A DNA stretch of 15,870 nt, from positions 1 to 15,870 of the forward strand of contig JAUUNJ010000026.1 in the NCBI GenBank assembly GCA_030844625.1, read 5' to 3'. Positions 1-7,687 of this stretch are shown piece after piece. Numbering within the stretch: position 1 is the first letter of the stretch; each line of letters starts with the position of its first letter. The DNA is from Roseburia sp. Lineage in GTDB: Bacteria > Bacillota > Clostridia > Lachnospirales > Lachnospiraceae. The notes under the pieces are model-generated. The model was not told the DNA's origin, did not search any database, and saw only the letters and a list, made by a program, of their open reading frames with translations. The position numbers were made by a program, and so were the translations under genes.

Positions 1-35
1 GCATTTTATGCATATATGTTGTATAGTATCAACTG

Positions 36-65
36 TTGACAAGAACCTTTGTGGGTTTGTACATA
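36..65 (+). promoter_or_regulatory. candidate argG promoter
   Basis: A perfect -35 hexamer TTGACA lies at 36-41. The best -10 at acceptable spacing is TACATA (60-65, 18 bp), which matches the consensus poorly. The -35 and its position about 90 bases before the argG start support a promoter, but the exact -10 is uncertain. No convincing ArgR operator, T-box or riboswitch was seen in 1-113. Confidence 0.4.
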
Positions 66-128
66 TTGATATAGAAAAAACACGCTGTAGGCTGTTTCAA
101 TTTTAATTTTATAATGGAGGATTTAAAA

Positions 129-1352
129 ATGGCAAAGGAAAAAGTTATTTTGGCTTATTCAGGCGGACTTGATACAACAGCTATCATCCCTTGGTTAAAG
201 GAAAATTATGATTATGAAGTTATCTGCTGCTGTATCGACTGCGGACAGGAAGAAGAATTAGATGGTCTTGAAGAAAGAGCAAAATATTCAGGTGCTTCCA
301 AATTATATATTGAAGATATCACGGATGAATTCTGTGATGAATATATTGTTCCTTGCGTACAGGCAAGTGCAGTTTACGAAAATAAATATTTACTTGGCAC
401 ATCCATGGCAAGACCTGGCATTGCAAAGAGATTAGTTGAAATTGCAAGAAAAGAAGGTGCTACTGCCATCTGTCACGGTGCCACAGGTAAAGGTAACGAT
501 CAGATTCGTTTTGAACTTGGCATCAAAGCATTGGCTCCAGACCTTAAAATCATCGCCGCATGGAGAGATGATAACTGGACAATGAATTCCCGTGAAGAAG
601 AAATTGAATACTGTAGAGCTCACGGAATTGACCTTCCATTTTCAGCAGACCAGAGCTACAGCCGTGACCGTAACTTATGGCATATCAGCCATGAAGGCCT
701 TGAACTGGAAGATCCTGCCAACGAGCCAAATTATGATCACCTTTTAGTCCTTGGTGTATCTCCTGAGAAAGCACCTGATGAGGGCGAATATGTAACAATG
801 ACATTTGAAAAGGGTGTTCCTACATCTGTAAACGGTGAAAAGATGAAAGTGTCAGACATTATCCGTAAGTTAAATGAACTTGGAGGAAAGCATGGTATCG
901 GCATTGTGGATATCGTTGAAAACCGTGTGGTTGGTATGAAGTCCCGTGGTGTTTATGAGACACCGGGCGGAACTATTCTTATGGAAGCTCATGACCAGTT
1001 GGAAGAATTAGTTCTTGACCGTGCTACAATGGAAGTTAAGAAAGATATGGGCAACAAGATGGCTCAGATCGTTTATGAAGGAAAATGGTTCACTCCACTT
1101 CGTGAAGCTGTTCAGGCTTTCGTTGAATCCACACAGGAATATGTTACAGGTGAAGTTAAATTCAAACTTTACAAAGGTAACATTATCAAAGCCGGCACAA
1201 CTTCTCCATATTCATTATATAGCGAAAGCCTTGCATCATTTACAACAGGTGACTTATATGACCACCATGATGCAGAAGGATTTATCACATTGTTTGGTCT
1301 TCCATTAAAAGTTCGTGCAATGAAGATGAAAGAATTAGAAGAAAATAAATAA
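129..1352 (+). CDS. argG: argininosuccinate synthase
   Basis: This 407-residue cytoplasmic enzyme joins citrulline and aspartate with ATP to form argininosuccinate, the penultimate step of arginine synthesis. The N-terminal ATP-pyrophosphatase loop AYSGGLDTT is at residues 9-17, and the second family signature, [14 protein letters not shown], starts at about residue 116. The family block [19 protein letters not shown] follows at about 176-194. Length and motif order are those of a complete type-1 ArgG. An in-frame ATG at 114 gives five more residues, but the GGAGG at 116-120 sits 8 bases before the ATG at 129, so 129 is chosen. argH is not adjacent. The gene appears monocistronic, with a hairpin terminator about 70 bases after the stop. 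Nothing in the active-site motifs is unusual. Confidence 0.97.
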   Translation: MAKEKVILAYSGGLDTTAIIPWLKENYDYEVICCCIDCGQEEELDGLEERAKYSGASKLYIEDITDEFCDEYIVPCVQASAVYENKYLLGTSMARPGIAKRLVEIARKEGATAICHGATGKGNDQIRFELGIKALAPDLKIIAAWRDDNWTMNSREEEIEYCRAHGIDLPFSADQSYSRDRNLWHISHEGLELEDPANEPNYDHLLVLGVSPEKAPDEGEYVTMTFEKGVPTSVNGEKMKVSDIIRKLNELGGKHGIGIVDIVENRVVGMKSRGVYETPGGTILMEAHDQLEELVLDRATMEVKKDMGNKMAQIVYEGKWFTPLREAVQAFVESTQEYVTGEVKFKLYKGNIIKAGTTSPYSLYSESLASFTTGDLYDHHDAEGFITLFGLPLKVRAMKMKELEENK

Positions 1353-1420
1353 TTTATTTTTACTTTATAAAGAACATATTTCTTTAATAAGAACATATAT
1401 TTTTCAGAAAACAAGTACAA

Positions 1421-1472
1421 AAAACAGGTTATGCCCAAAGTTTATTCTTTGCTTTGCACATAACCTGTTTTT
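1421..1472 (+). terminator. intrinsic terminator after argG
   Basis: Bases 1421-1433 (AAAACAGGTTATG) pair perfectly with 1459-1471. After a 2x2 internal loop, CAAAG (1436-1440) pairs with CTTTG (1452-1456), leaving an 11-base loop. The stem ends in a T-run (1468-1472), as expected for a Rho-independent terminator. It separates argG from the promoter of the next operon. Confidence 0.8.
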
Positions 1473-1531
1473 ATTCTTTCTCTATATTTAATTCTTCATT
1501 ACTCACGTCATTATATCCAGTCATATGGCAG

Positions 1532-1560
1532 TTTACACTTTGCTGTTTTTATAGTAAAAT
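1532..1560 (+). promoter_or_regulatory. sigma-A type promoter of the glycosylation operon
   Basis: TTTACA (1532-1537), a 17-base spacer and TAAAAT (1555-1560) give a near-consensus housekeeping promoter. Transcription would start around 1567, leaving a leader of about 45 bases before the glycosyltransferase start at 1612. The rest of the 259-base gap (1353-1611) holds only the argG terminator. Confidence 0.7.
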
Positions 1561-1611
1561 AATATAGATTATGGGTAATTATTACAATTGCTTTTCCTAT
1601 TGGAGGATTAT

Positions 1612-2553
1612 ATGAAAACGATAGACATAGTAGTTCCCTGTTACAATGAGGAAGCCATGCTTGAAATGTTTTATAACGAGTCAGAAAAAATTTATAAAAC
1701 CATTGACGGCTATTCTTTTACTTACGTCTTTGTAAATGACGGAAGCAAAGATAAAACTCATTTAATTTTGAAGGATCTTTCACAGAAATATAATAATGTC
1801 AAATACATTTCTTTTTCCAGAAATTTTGGAAAAGAAGCTGCAATGTACGCAGGACTTTGTAATACCCATGCGGACTACGTCATTGTAATGGATGCTGATC
1901 TTCAGCATCCGCCTGCTCTTATTCCACAAATGCTGAAAGAAATTGAAAAAGGATATGACTGTTGTGCTGCAATGCGTACAAGCCGTAAGGGGGAATCCAA
2001 AATAAAAAGCGCATTTTCTGCTTTTTATTATAAATTAAGCAATCGTTTTACAGATGTTCATCTTGTCCAAAACGCTGTTGATTTCAGAATTATGAGCAGA
2101 CAAATGGCAGATAACATCGTCCGACTGTCAGAGGTTCAAAGATTTTCTAAAGGAATTTTTGAGTGGGTTGGCTTTAACACAAGCTGGATTCCATACGAAA
2201 ACGTGGAAAGACCTTTAGGTGAAACAAAATGGAGTTTTAAAAATTTATTGAAATATGCAATTACCGGTATCACTTCATTTTCTATTGTTCCACTCAGGTT
2301 CCTGACCTGTTCGGGTTTATTTATCTCTTTTCTGGCCTTTATTATGATTCTGATAACCTTTGTCAGAAAACTTGCATTTGGAATTGATGTTTCCGGATAT
2401 GCTTCACTTATGATTGTTGTTCTGTTCATGGGCGGTATTATTGAACTTTCTCTCGGAATACTTGGCGAATATGTGGCAAACATATATCTTGAAGCCAAAG
2501 ACCGGCCTATTTATATTATTCAGGACACAAATATAAAAGATACGGACAAGTAA
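1612..2553 (+). CDS. GtrB/CsbB-like polyprenyl-phosphate glycosyltransferase (GT2)
   Basis: This 313-residue family 2 glycosyltransferase most likely moves a sugar from a nucleotide donor to undecaprenyl phosphate at the inner face of the membrane. The GT-A fold motifs are VVPCYNEE near residue 7, NDGSKD at 42-47 and the metal-binding MDADLQHPP at 93-101. The conserved ETKWSFKNLLKYAITGITSFS segment (about 204-224) precedes two predicted membrane helices at about 228-251 and 263-287, the layout of the GtrB/CsbB/DPM1-like subgroup. An in-frame ATG exists at 1588, but GGAGG at 1602-1606 lies 5 bases before the ATG at 1612, and homology begins there. It is first in an operon with GtrA and YfhO homologues, which supports a lipid-linked sugar donor role. 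The sugar is unknown; GlcNAc is known for CsbB systems but is not proven here. Confidence 0.93.
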   Translation: MKTIDIVVPCYNEEAMLEMFYNESEKIYKTIDGYSFTYVFVNDGSKDKTHLILKDLSQKYNNVKYISFSRNFGKEAAMYAGLCNTHADYVIVMDADLQHPPALIPQMLKEIEKGYDCCAAMRTSRKGESKIKSAFSAFYYKLSNRFTDVHLVQNAVDFRIMSRQMADNIVRLSEVQRFSKGIFEWVGFNTSWIPYENVERPLGETKWSFKNLLKYAITGITSFSIVPLRFLTCSGLFISFLAFIMILITFVRKLAFGIDVSGYASLMIVVLFMGGIIELSLGILGEYVANIYLEAKDRPIYIIQDTNIKDTDK

Positions 2554-2584
2554 AATTGAGATTAAGTTACTTAGAGGAACTAAT

Positions 2585-3061
2585 ATGAAAGATGCAATTA
2601 TAAGATTCAGAAGTTTTTTGTTAAAGCATATTAAAAACAAACAGCTTCAGACTTTGATATGGGGATTAATTAGTTATGAAATGATATCCTACGTATTATT
2701 CGGTGTTGGAACTGTAGTAATCGACTACTCAGTCTTTTCTTTTATTACTGCTATGGGGCTGAATGCTCTAATATCCAATATTATTTCAACACTGTGTGCC
2801 ATAATATTCGCATATTTTACCAATAAATTATGGGTTTTCAAAAGCAAAACCAACGGATTTATTGAAATTATTCGTGAATTTTTCAGATTTGCCAACGTAA
2901 GGTTTGCCACCTTGTTGATGACTGAAGTAATGCTTTTTATGTCACAGTTATTAAATGGCAATGACTATATTGTAAAACTTATTGCCATGCTTTTAACAGT
3001 TATACTGAACTATGTATTCAGTAAATTATTTATCTTTACCAAAAGAAAGGGGAGCAAATAA
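2585..3061 (+). CDS. GtrA/GtcA-family membrane protein, putative lipid-linked sugar flippase
   Basis: This small 158-residue membrane protein has about four hydrophobic helices in two pairs. Family-like stretches include GVGTVVIDYSVFSF followed by FAYFTNKLWVFKSK, and near the end ILNYVFSKLFIFTKR. This is the PF04138 (GtrA-like) pattern. GtrA and GtcA proteins are thought to flip polyprenyl-phosphate sugars across the membrane, although direct transport evidence is limited. A ribosome binding site AGAGG (2573-2577) lies 7 bases before the ATG. The gene is 31 bases downstream of the glycosyltransferase, and its TAA stop overlaps the ATG of the YfhO-like gene by one base, so coupled translation is likely. 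Placement between a lipid-sugar synthase and a YfhO protein fits a flippase role. Confidence 0.9.
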   Translation: MKDAIIRFRSFLLKHIKNKQLQTLIWGLISYEMISYVLFGVGTVVIDYSVFSFITAMGLNALISNIISTLCAIIFAYFTNKLWVFKSKTNGFIEIIREFFRFANVRFATLLMTEVMLFMSQLLNGNDYIVKLIAMLLTVILNYVFSKLFIFTKRKGSK

Positions 3062-5736
3062 TGAATACAAATAATAAAGATAAATTTTCTTTCGGAAAAT
3101 GGTGTAATAATAATAAGTTATATTTTTTAGCTTTTATTCTTCCGGTATTTTCCATGCTGATTGTCTATTACTTTAAGGATATTTTTCCATTCGGAGATGA
3201 AATGTACTTAAGAAGTGACTGCTGGCATCAGTACACACCATACTTGCAGATTTTACAGGATAAGTTAAGAAGCGGAGGAAGTCTTTTCTATACCTGGGAA
3301 ATTGGCGGCGGCATGAACTTTATGGCTATTGCTGCCTATTATCTTTCAAGTCCATTTAATTTACTTACTATTTTATGGCCGGGAAATATGGCTGATATTG
3401 TAAGTTTCTTTATTTTATTAAAAATGGGACTGGCTGGTTTTTCCACAACATATTATTTGTCCAAGAAGTTTGGAAAACATAATATCGCAACTGTTGTATT
3501 CGGTATGATTTACGCATTGTCTGCCTACTTTGCAGCTTTTAGCTGGAACATAATGTGGCTTGACTGTATGTGGCTTCTTCCATTTATCATTTTAGGACTG
3601 GACAGACTTGTTAAGGAAAAGAAATGCAAGATGTATTGTATTGCACTTGCTCTGGGTATTTTCTCCAATTATTATATTGGAATAATGTTGTGCATTTACA
3701 GCGTTATTTATTTCATTTATCTGCTTTCCACAGCAGATATCGATTGTTCCCTTGGAAAAGCAAAAGCACGTCTTCTTATATTTAAAGATTATGTTCTTTA
3801 CTCTTTGCTGGGCGGAGGACTTGCTGCATGCGTTATTCTTCCTGAATATTACAATCTACTCATAACAAAATCAGCAGATTCCAGTTTTCCTGATGCAATT
3901 GAAGAATATTTTTCAATACTGTATATGATATTCAGATCATTAATCTGTATTCCTGTTGCAGATTTGAAATATCCACACGACCCTAATATTTACTGTACTG
4001 TTGCTGTATTTATTCTTATTCCATTATTCTGGATGTGCAAAAGTATTCGCAAACAGGATCGTGTCGGCAAAACTATCATTGCCGTTTTCATGCTGCTGAG
4101 TTTTAATTTTAATATTCCAAATTATATTTGGCACGGTTTACATTTTCCAAACAGTTTACCATGCAGGGAATCATTTTTATATATTTTTCTGATTATTACA
4201 ATGGCTTATGAAGCATTTATCCATATACGCGAATATAAATCCTCACAGATTGTAGGTGCGGCAGGCGGGTCTATCGGACTGATTTTAATTCTGCAGGAAC
4301 TTTTCAAATCAACCGACTTCTTTAGTGACCTTGCCGTGGATACAAGCATGCTGAAAATTGCATATTTCAGTATGTTCTTCATTGCAATATATGCAATGCT
4401 TATACTGTGGTATAGAAAGAGACCTGATATCAAAGGTTTTCTATCCTATCTGATGGTTCTTGTTGTTTTCTGCGAACTGACTCTTAACATGAACGTTACG
4501 GGGATTGCAAGTACCTCTTCAAGAAGCGGATATTACGAAAGCACAAATGCTTTTAACCAGTTAAATAAGGTGGCAGAAGAAAATGCAAAAAATCAGGATG
4601 TAAACTTCTACCGAACCGAAGAAGTATCTCATGCCACAAGAAACGATGGTGCAAGATTTGGATATAACAGCATCTCAACTTTTTCATCTGTATCTTCTGC
4701 TGCAATGCAGGACTATTACGATACAATAGGCATGCAGACATCTTTCAACGCATATTCGTATTATGGACATACGCCTCTTACGGCATCCCTATTCTCCATC
4801 AAATATGAATATTCAACGGGAGAAGCATCCATACCGTCTGCTACTACATTTTTGTCCAGCACTCAGTATAAAACAAGTACGGGAGCTGACACAACATTAA
4901 ATCTCTATGAATATAACAGCACTCTCCCTCTTGGATTCATGATTAATTCAAGTGCAATGGCAAACTGGGACAGAAGTACAGGTAATCCGTTTGTTACCCA
5001 AAACAATTTCCTTACTTCTGCTGTCAATGGTGGTTCCCCGGTTTTCCATAAATTAAAATCAGATGCCGTGGGAACATTTAAAGCTGAATATGATCTGGAT
5101 CCTGAAGATACTTACAAAGTAACCGGTAATGAGAAAACTTTTGATATTTACTTTTTCTGTACCACTTCCGCCGAAACATTGACCGCCACAGTGTCCGGTC
5201 CTACAACCAACACGGTGTCGTTCTCATCCACAAATCAGAATTATATCTGCCATGTGGGTAATGTAAGCGCAGGTTCAACGATTACTGTTACTGCCGGAGA
5301 CAGCCAGGCACTTTCTGCCTGTTATGCCTATGCTTTTGATGACAGTGCATGGCAGCAAAATTATCAGTTATTAGCTGCCAATCCTTATCAGGTTGAATCC
5401 TATTCCGATACGAAGATTACAGGAAAAATCACAGCGGACAGAACCGGTATTATGTATACTTCTATTCCTTATGATAAAGGATGGGACGTATATATTGACG
5501 GACAAAAATCAAAAACAACTGAAATTTGTGACGGTGCTTTAACCGGTGTACTGTTAACTTCCGGAACCCATGAAGTAACCTTCAAATATTGTCCTCAGGG
5601 ACTGGTAACCGGTGTCATTATTACGCTTCTTTGCATCGCTGTTTTACTCTGTATCATATTTAAAAACAATATCTTAAACGTGATTAAGAAAAAGAAAAAG
5701 GGAACTGCTATAAAAAAAGCACCACAGGTGAATTAG
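3061..5736 (+). CDS. YfhO-family polytopic membrane protein, putative extracytoplasmic glycosyltransferase
   Basis: This 891-residue membrane protein has many hydrophobic helices between about residues 20 and 480. A large hydrophilic region predicted to lie outside the cell follows (about 480-847), then a last helix at about 848-868 and a lysine-rich cytoplasmic tail. The first extracytoplasmic loop carries acidic residues in GDEMYLRSDCWHQYTP (45-60), a position where GT-C type transferases place catalytic carboxylates. The ectodomain keeps YfhO-like segments such as ATRNDGARFGYNSISTFSS and the terminal VDGQKSK...GTHEVTFKYCPQG pattern. In B. subtilis, YfhO works with CsbB and GtcA to decorate lipoteichoic acid; the same three families are adjacent here. 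GGGGAG just upstream and the TAATG overlap with the GtrA gene define the start. The acceptor polymer is unknown. The gene ends at a strong hairpin terminator. Confidence 0.9.
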   Translation: MNTNNKDKFSFGKWCNNNKLYFLAFILPVFSMLIVYYFKDIFPFGDEMYLRSDCWHQYTPYLQILQDKLRSGGSLFYTWEIGGGMNFMAIAAYYLSSPFNLLTILWPGNMADIVSFFILLKMGLAGFSTTYYLSKKFGKHNIATVVFGMIYALSAYFAAFSWNIMWLDCMWLLPFIILGLDRLVKEKKCKMYCIALALGIFSNYYIGIMLCIYSVIYFIYLLSTADIDCSLGKAKARLLIFKDYVLYSLLGGGLAACVILPEYYNLLITKSADSSFPDAIEEYFSILYMIFRSLICIPVADLKYPHDPNIYCTVAVFILIPLFWMCKSIRKQDRVGKTIIAVFMLLSFNFNIPNYIWHGLHFPNSLPCRESFLYIFLIITMAYEAFIHIREYKSSQIVGAAGGSIGLILILQELFKSTDFFSDLAVDTSMLKIAYFSMFFIAIYAMLILWYRKRPDIKGFLSYLMVLVVFCELTLNMNVTGIASTSSRSGYYESTNAFNQLNKVAEENAKNQDVNFYRTEEVSHATRNDGARFGYNSISTFSSVSSAAMQDYYDTIGMQTSFNAYSYYGHTPLTASLFSIKYEYSTGEASIPSATTFLSSTQYKTSTGADTTLNLYEYNSTLPLGFMINSSAMANWDRSTGNPFVTQNNFLTSAVNGGSPVFHKLKSDAVGTFKAEYDLDPEDTYKVTGNEKTFDIYFFCTTSAETLTATVSGPTTNTVSFSSTNQNYICHVGNVSAGSTITVTAGDSQALSACYAYAFDDSAWQQNYQLLAANPYQVESYSDTKITGKITADRTGIMYTSIPYDKGWDVYIDGQKSKTTEICDGALTGVLLTSGTHEVTFKYCPQGLVTGVIITLLCIAVLLCIIFKNNILNVIKKKKKGTAIKKAPQVN

Positions 5737-5745
5737 GTATTTCCC

Positions 5746-5799
5746 ACAGATAAAAAGATGGAGACTTTTCTTACGAAAGGTCTCCATCTTTTTATCTGT
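5746..5799. terminator. bidirectional intrinsic terminator between convergent operons
   Basis: Bases 5746-5770 and 5775-5799 form a continuous 25-bp stem with a TTAC loop; the only non-Watson-Crick pair is T5766-G5779. The GC-rich core GATGGAGAC/GTCTCCATC is followed on each strand by TTTTTATCT, so the element can end transcription of both the YfhO operon (plus) and the lipoprotein operon (minus). It lies 9 bases after the YfhO stop and 22 bases beyond the lipoprotein stop. Confidence 0.88.
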
Positions 5800-5821
5800 T
5801 TCTGAACATTTCAATGAACTT

Positions 5822-6859
5822 TTATTCCTTCTTCTCTTGTCCAATGGAATTATATGTTTCCATCAGACTTATATTTTTTACATTACTGCTTTCAGACAAC
5901 TTAATATCTTCTGCTACATCTGTATTAAAATCTGTCTTTACGTCATCCAGAAAATAATTATACTGTTTGTTAAAATACTCATCCTTGGCAGCCTTTATAA
6001 TTTTCTGCTTATTTTTAGCAGTATCATCTTTCATATAACTTTCAACACAATATACCAGATAATAATTATTTCCATCCTGTATAATACTGCTCATTTCCTT
6101 GCTGTTAAGATTAAATGCTTCCTGCTCATATCCCGCTGTTGCTTCATTTTTCTTAATTGTCTTCTCTATTGTATTGTCTTCACTATACTGTTTTGCCTCT
6201 CTGGAAAATTCCTGATATCCACCATTTACCAGATCAATTACACCTTCAAGAGTAGTTTTAATCTTATTCTGCTTGTTATTCTCCGCACTCATTCTGATAT
6301 ATTGAATTTTAATCACTCTGGCTTCCTCATCACTTATCTTCACCCCCGCGTTCTCTGTCAGGTTTGAATATACTTTGTCTGCCAGAAAATAATTGGTATA
6401 GACTTTTTCCACATCCGATGTATCAGCACCCGTATACTTTTTTTCCTCATCAGATAATAAGCCAAAATACTCTGCTGCTGCTTTCGTGATATTCTCTTTT
6501 TCTTCATCCGTCAAGGTAATGTTCTTGCCGGCTGCCATAGCAGCCAGTGCATATTTTACAGAAATATCTTCCTTTACTTTTTTCATAATGTAACTTTGAA
6601 GAGTAGTCTTGTCATTTACCTTTGAACTCCAGTCTACAGTTCCTCCAAAATCACTTTTATACTGATTTGCTGTATTCATCAACACCAGCATATATTCCGG
6701 CTTACTGCATATAAGCTCATCCACCTTGAATATCTCGTCACTTTTCAGTCCAACAATCTTTCCAATCAAAGGTGTATCTGATTTAAAGCTACATCCTGTC
6801 AGAGATGCCGCTGCCATAGAAGCTGCCACCGTCAATGCCAATATTTTTTTCCTTTTCAT
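5822..6859 (-). CDS. parvulin/PrsA-like lipoprotein (putative extracytoplasmic foldase)
   Basis: This 345-residue protein has a basic signal peptide and lipobox LTGC, with Cys23 as the lipidation site, so it is expected on the outer face of the membrane. A helical, charged SurA_N-like segment spans about 45-170. A region resembling a parvulin (PpiC) domain follows at about 177-276: a first strand in RVIKIQYIRMS, GYQEFSREAKQYSED in the middle, and GNNYYLVYCVESY as the last strand. A helical tail follows. The usual parvulin histidines are not visible at the first and last strands, so isomerase activity is doubtful. The start is set by AGGAGG at 6865-6870, 5 bases upstream. It lies 12 bases after the HAD gene and ends at the shared terminator. 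It may help fold secreted wall proteins such as the hydrolase encoded upstream, but that is inference. Confidence 0.75.
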   Translation of the reverse strand: MKRKKILALTVAASMAAASLTGCSFKSDTPLIGKIVGLKSDEIFKVDELICSKPEYMLVLMNTANQYKSDFGGTVDWSSKVNDKTTLQSYIMKKVKEDISVKYALAAMAAGKNITLTDEEKENITKAAAEYFGLLSDEEKKYTGADTSDVEKVYTNYFLADKVYSNLTENAGVKISDEEARVIKIQYIRMSAENNKQNKIKTTLEGVIDLVNGGYQEFSREAKQYSEDNTIEKTIKKNEATAGYEQEAFNLNSKEMSSIIQDGNNYYLVYCVESYMKDDTAKNKQKIIKAAKDEYFNKQYNYFLDDVKTDFNTDVAEDIKLSESSNVKNISLMETYNSIGQEKKE

Positions 6860-6871
6860 TCCTGCCTCCTG

Positions 6872-7648
6872 TTACATCCTTAGTATATCTTCCAATATTG
6901 TATTTACGTTTTCTGCAATATGCTTGGCGGATCTTCGAACCTGTGCATCCGCAAACTGCATGGCATAGCTGAAATAAGAATGTTCGAACATATCAATGTC
7001 ACTGTAACCTCCACCAAACACAACTGTGTCTTCCTCCGAAATACCAAATACATGCTGAACCAGAGCTACAGCATTTCCCTTTGTCACATATTCCCCTGTA
7101 ATATATGCCTGTTCCGGATTGGAAACTGCCACATTTGCTTTATTTGACCATTTGGTGTAAAAATGTTCATATGCTTCCTCATCAAGACCATTCCGGGCGC
7201 ATATTGTTATTTTTGTCACATCACCATGAATCGCCTTAATATCTTTTACATACTCCCCTTCCATCCCCATATCTCTCATATAATTAATAAAATCTATATC
7301 ATGGGTGTTGATCATTACATTGCGTTCTCCTGCAAAAATCAATTTATATCTGATATCTTTTTCCATTTCTGCTGCAACGTCCAGACATACAAGCCTGTCT
7401 ATAGGAGTTTTACTGATTACTTTATCCTGATAAATAATCGCTCCTCCATCATTACATATGTAAACAATATCATTCTTTGCTCTGCCAAACATCGGACGTA
7501 CTGCGTCATAATTTCGTCCCGTTGCCACCGCAAACTGGACACCATTTTTCTTTAAGTCCAGAATGAGATTAATCGTTTCTTCCGGAACCACTAATTGTCC
7601 GTCTGAAATTAATGTATCTTCCAGACTGCTCACTACAAAATTAATCAT
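6872..7648 (-). CDS. Cof-type HAD-superfamily protein with degenerate active site
   Basis: This 258-residue protein has the Cof-like (type IIB cap) HAD layout. Motif II is visible as AVATGRN (Thr43), the family core as YICNDGGAIIY (63-73), and motif III as VTKGNA with Lys190. Motif I, normally DxDGTL, reads SLEDTL at residues 8-13, replacing the nucleophilic Asp with Ser and the acid/base Asp with Glu. Motif IV, normally GDGxND, reads GGGYSD at 212-217, losing one metal-binding Asp. Family members dephosphorylate sugar phosphates, flavin or PLP-type substrates; this copy is probably a weak or inactive phosphatase, perhaps a binding protein. The start has only a weak GGTAGG ribosome binding site. 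The gene is 39 bases after the glucosaminidase gene and 12 before the lipoprotein gene. The reading frame is intact, so it is not an obvious pseudogene. Confidence 0.85.
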   Translation of the reverse strand: MINFVVSSLEDTLISDGQLVVPEETINLILDLKKNGVQFAVATGRNYDAVRPMFGRAKNDIVYICNDGGAIIYQDKVISKTPIDRLVCLDVAAEMEKDIRYKLIFAGERNVMINTHDIDFINYMRDMGMEGEYVKDIKAIHGDVTKITICARNGLDEEAYEHFYTKWSNKANVAVSNPEQAYITGEYVTKGNAVALVQHVFGISEEDTVVFGGGYSDIDMFEHSYFSYAMQFADAQVRRSAKHIAENVNTILEDILRM

Positions 7649-7687
7649 ATTCTACCTACCATTACTCAAATCACAAACTAATAATTA

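Noticed and set aside
6..30. Possible ArgR operator upstream of argG (TGCATATATGTTGTAT)
   Set aside because: Only the left half resembles an ARG box; the right half matches poorly, and the stretch is simply AT-rich.
114..128. Earlier argG start at 114
   Set aside because: That ATG overlaps the GGAGG ribosome site itself; the ATG at 129 has correct spacing and matches the family N-terminus.
5837..6367. 176-residue plus-strand ORF opposite the lipoprotein gene
   Set aside because: It is a hydrophobic antisense shadow of a lysine- and glutamate-rich gene, with no good ribosome site or family pattern.
7163..7555. 130-residue plus-strand ORF opposite the HAD gene
   Set aside because: It is a shadow of the HAD reading frame with no ribosome site; the minus-strand protein is clearly homologous to Cof proteins.
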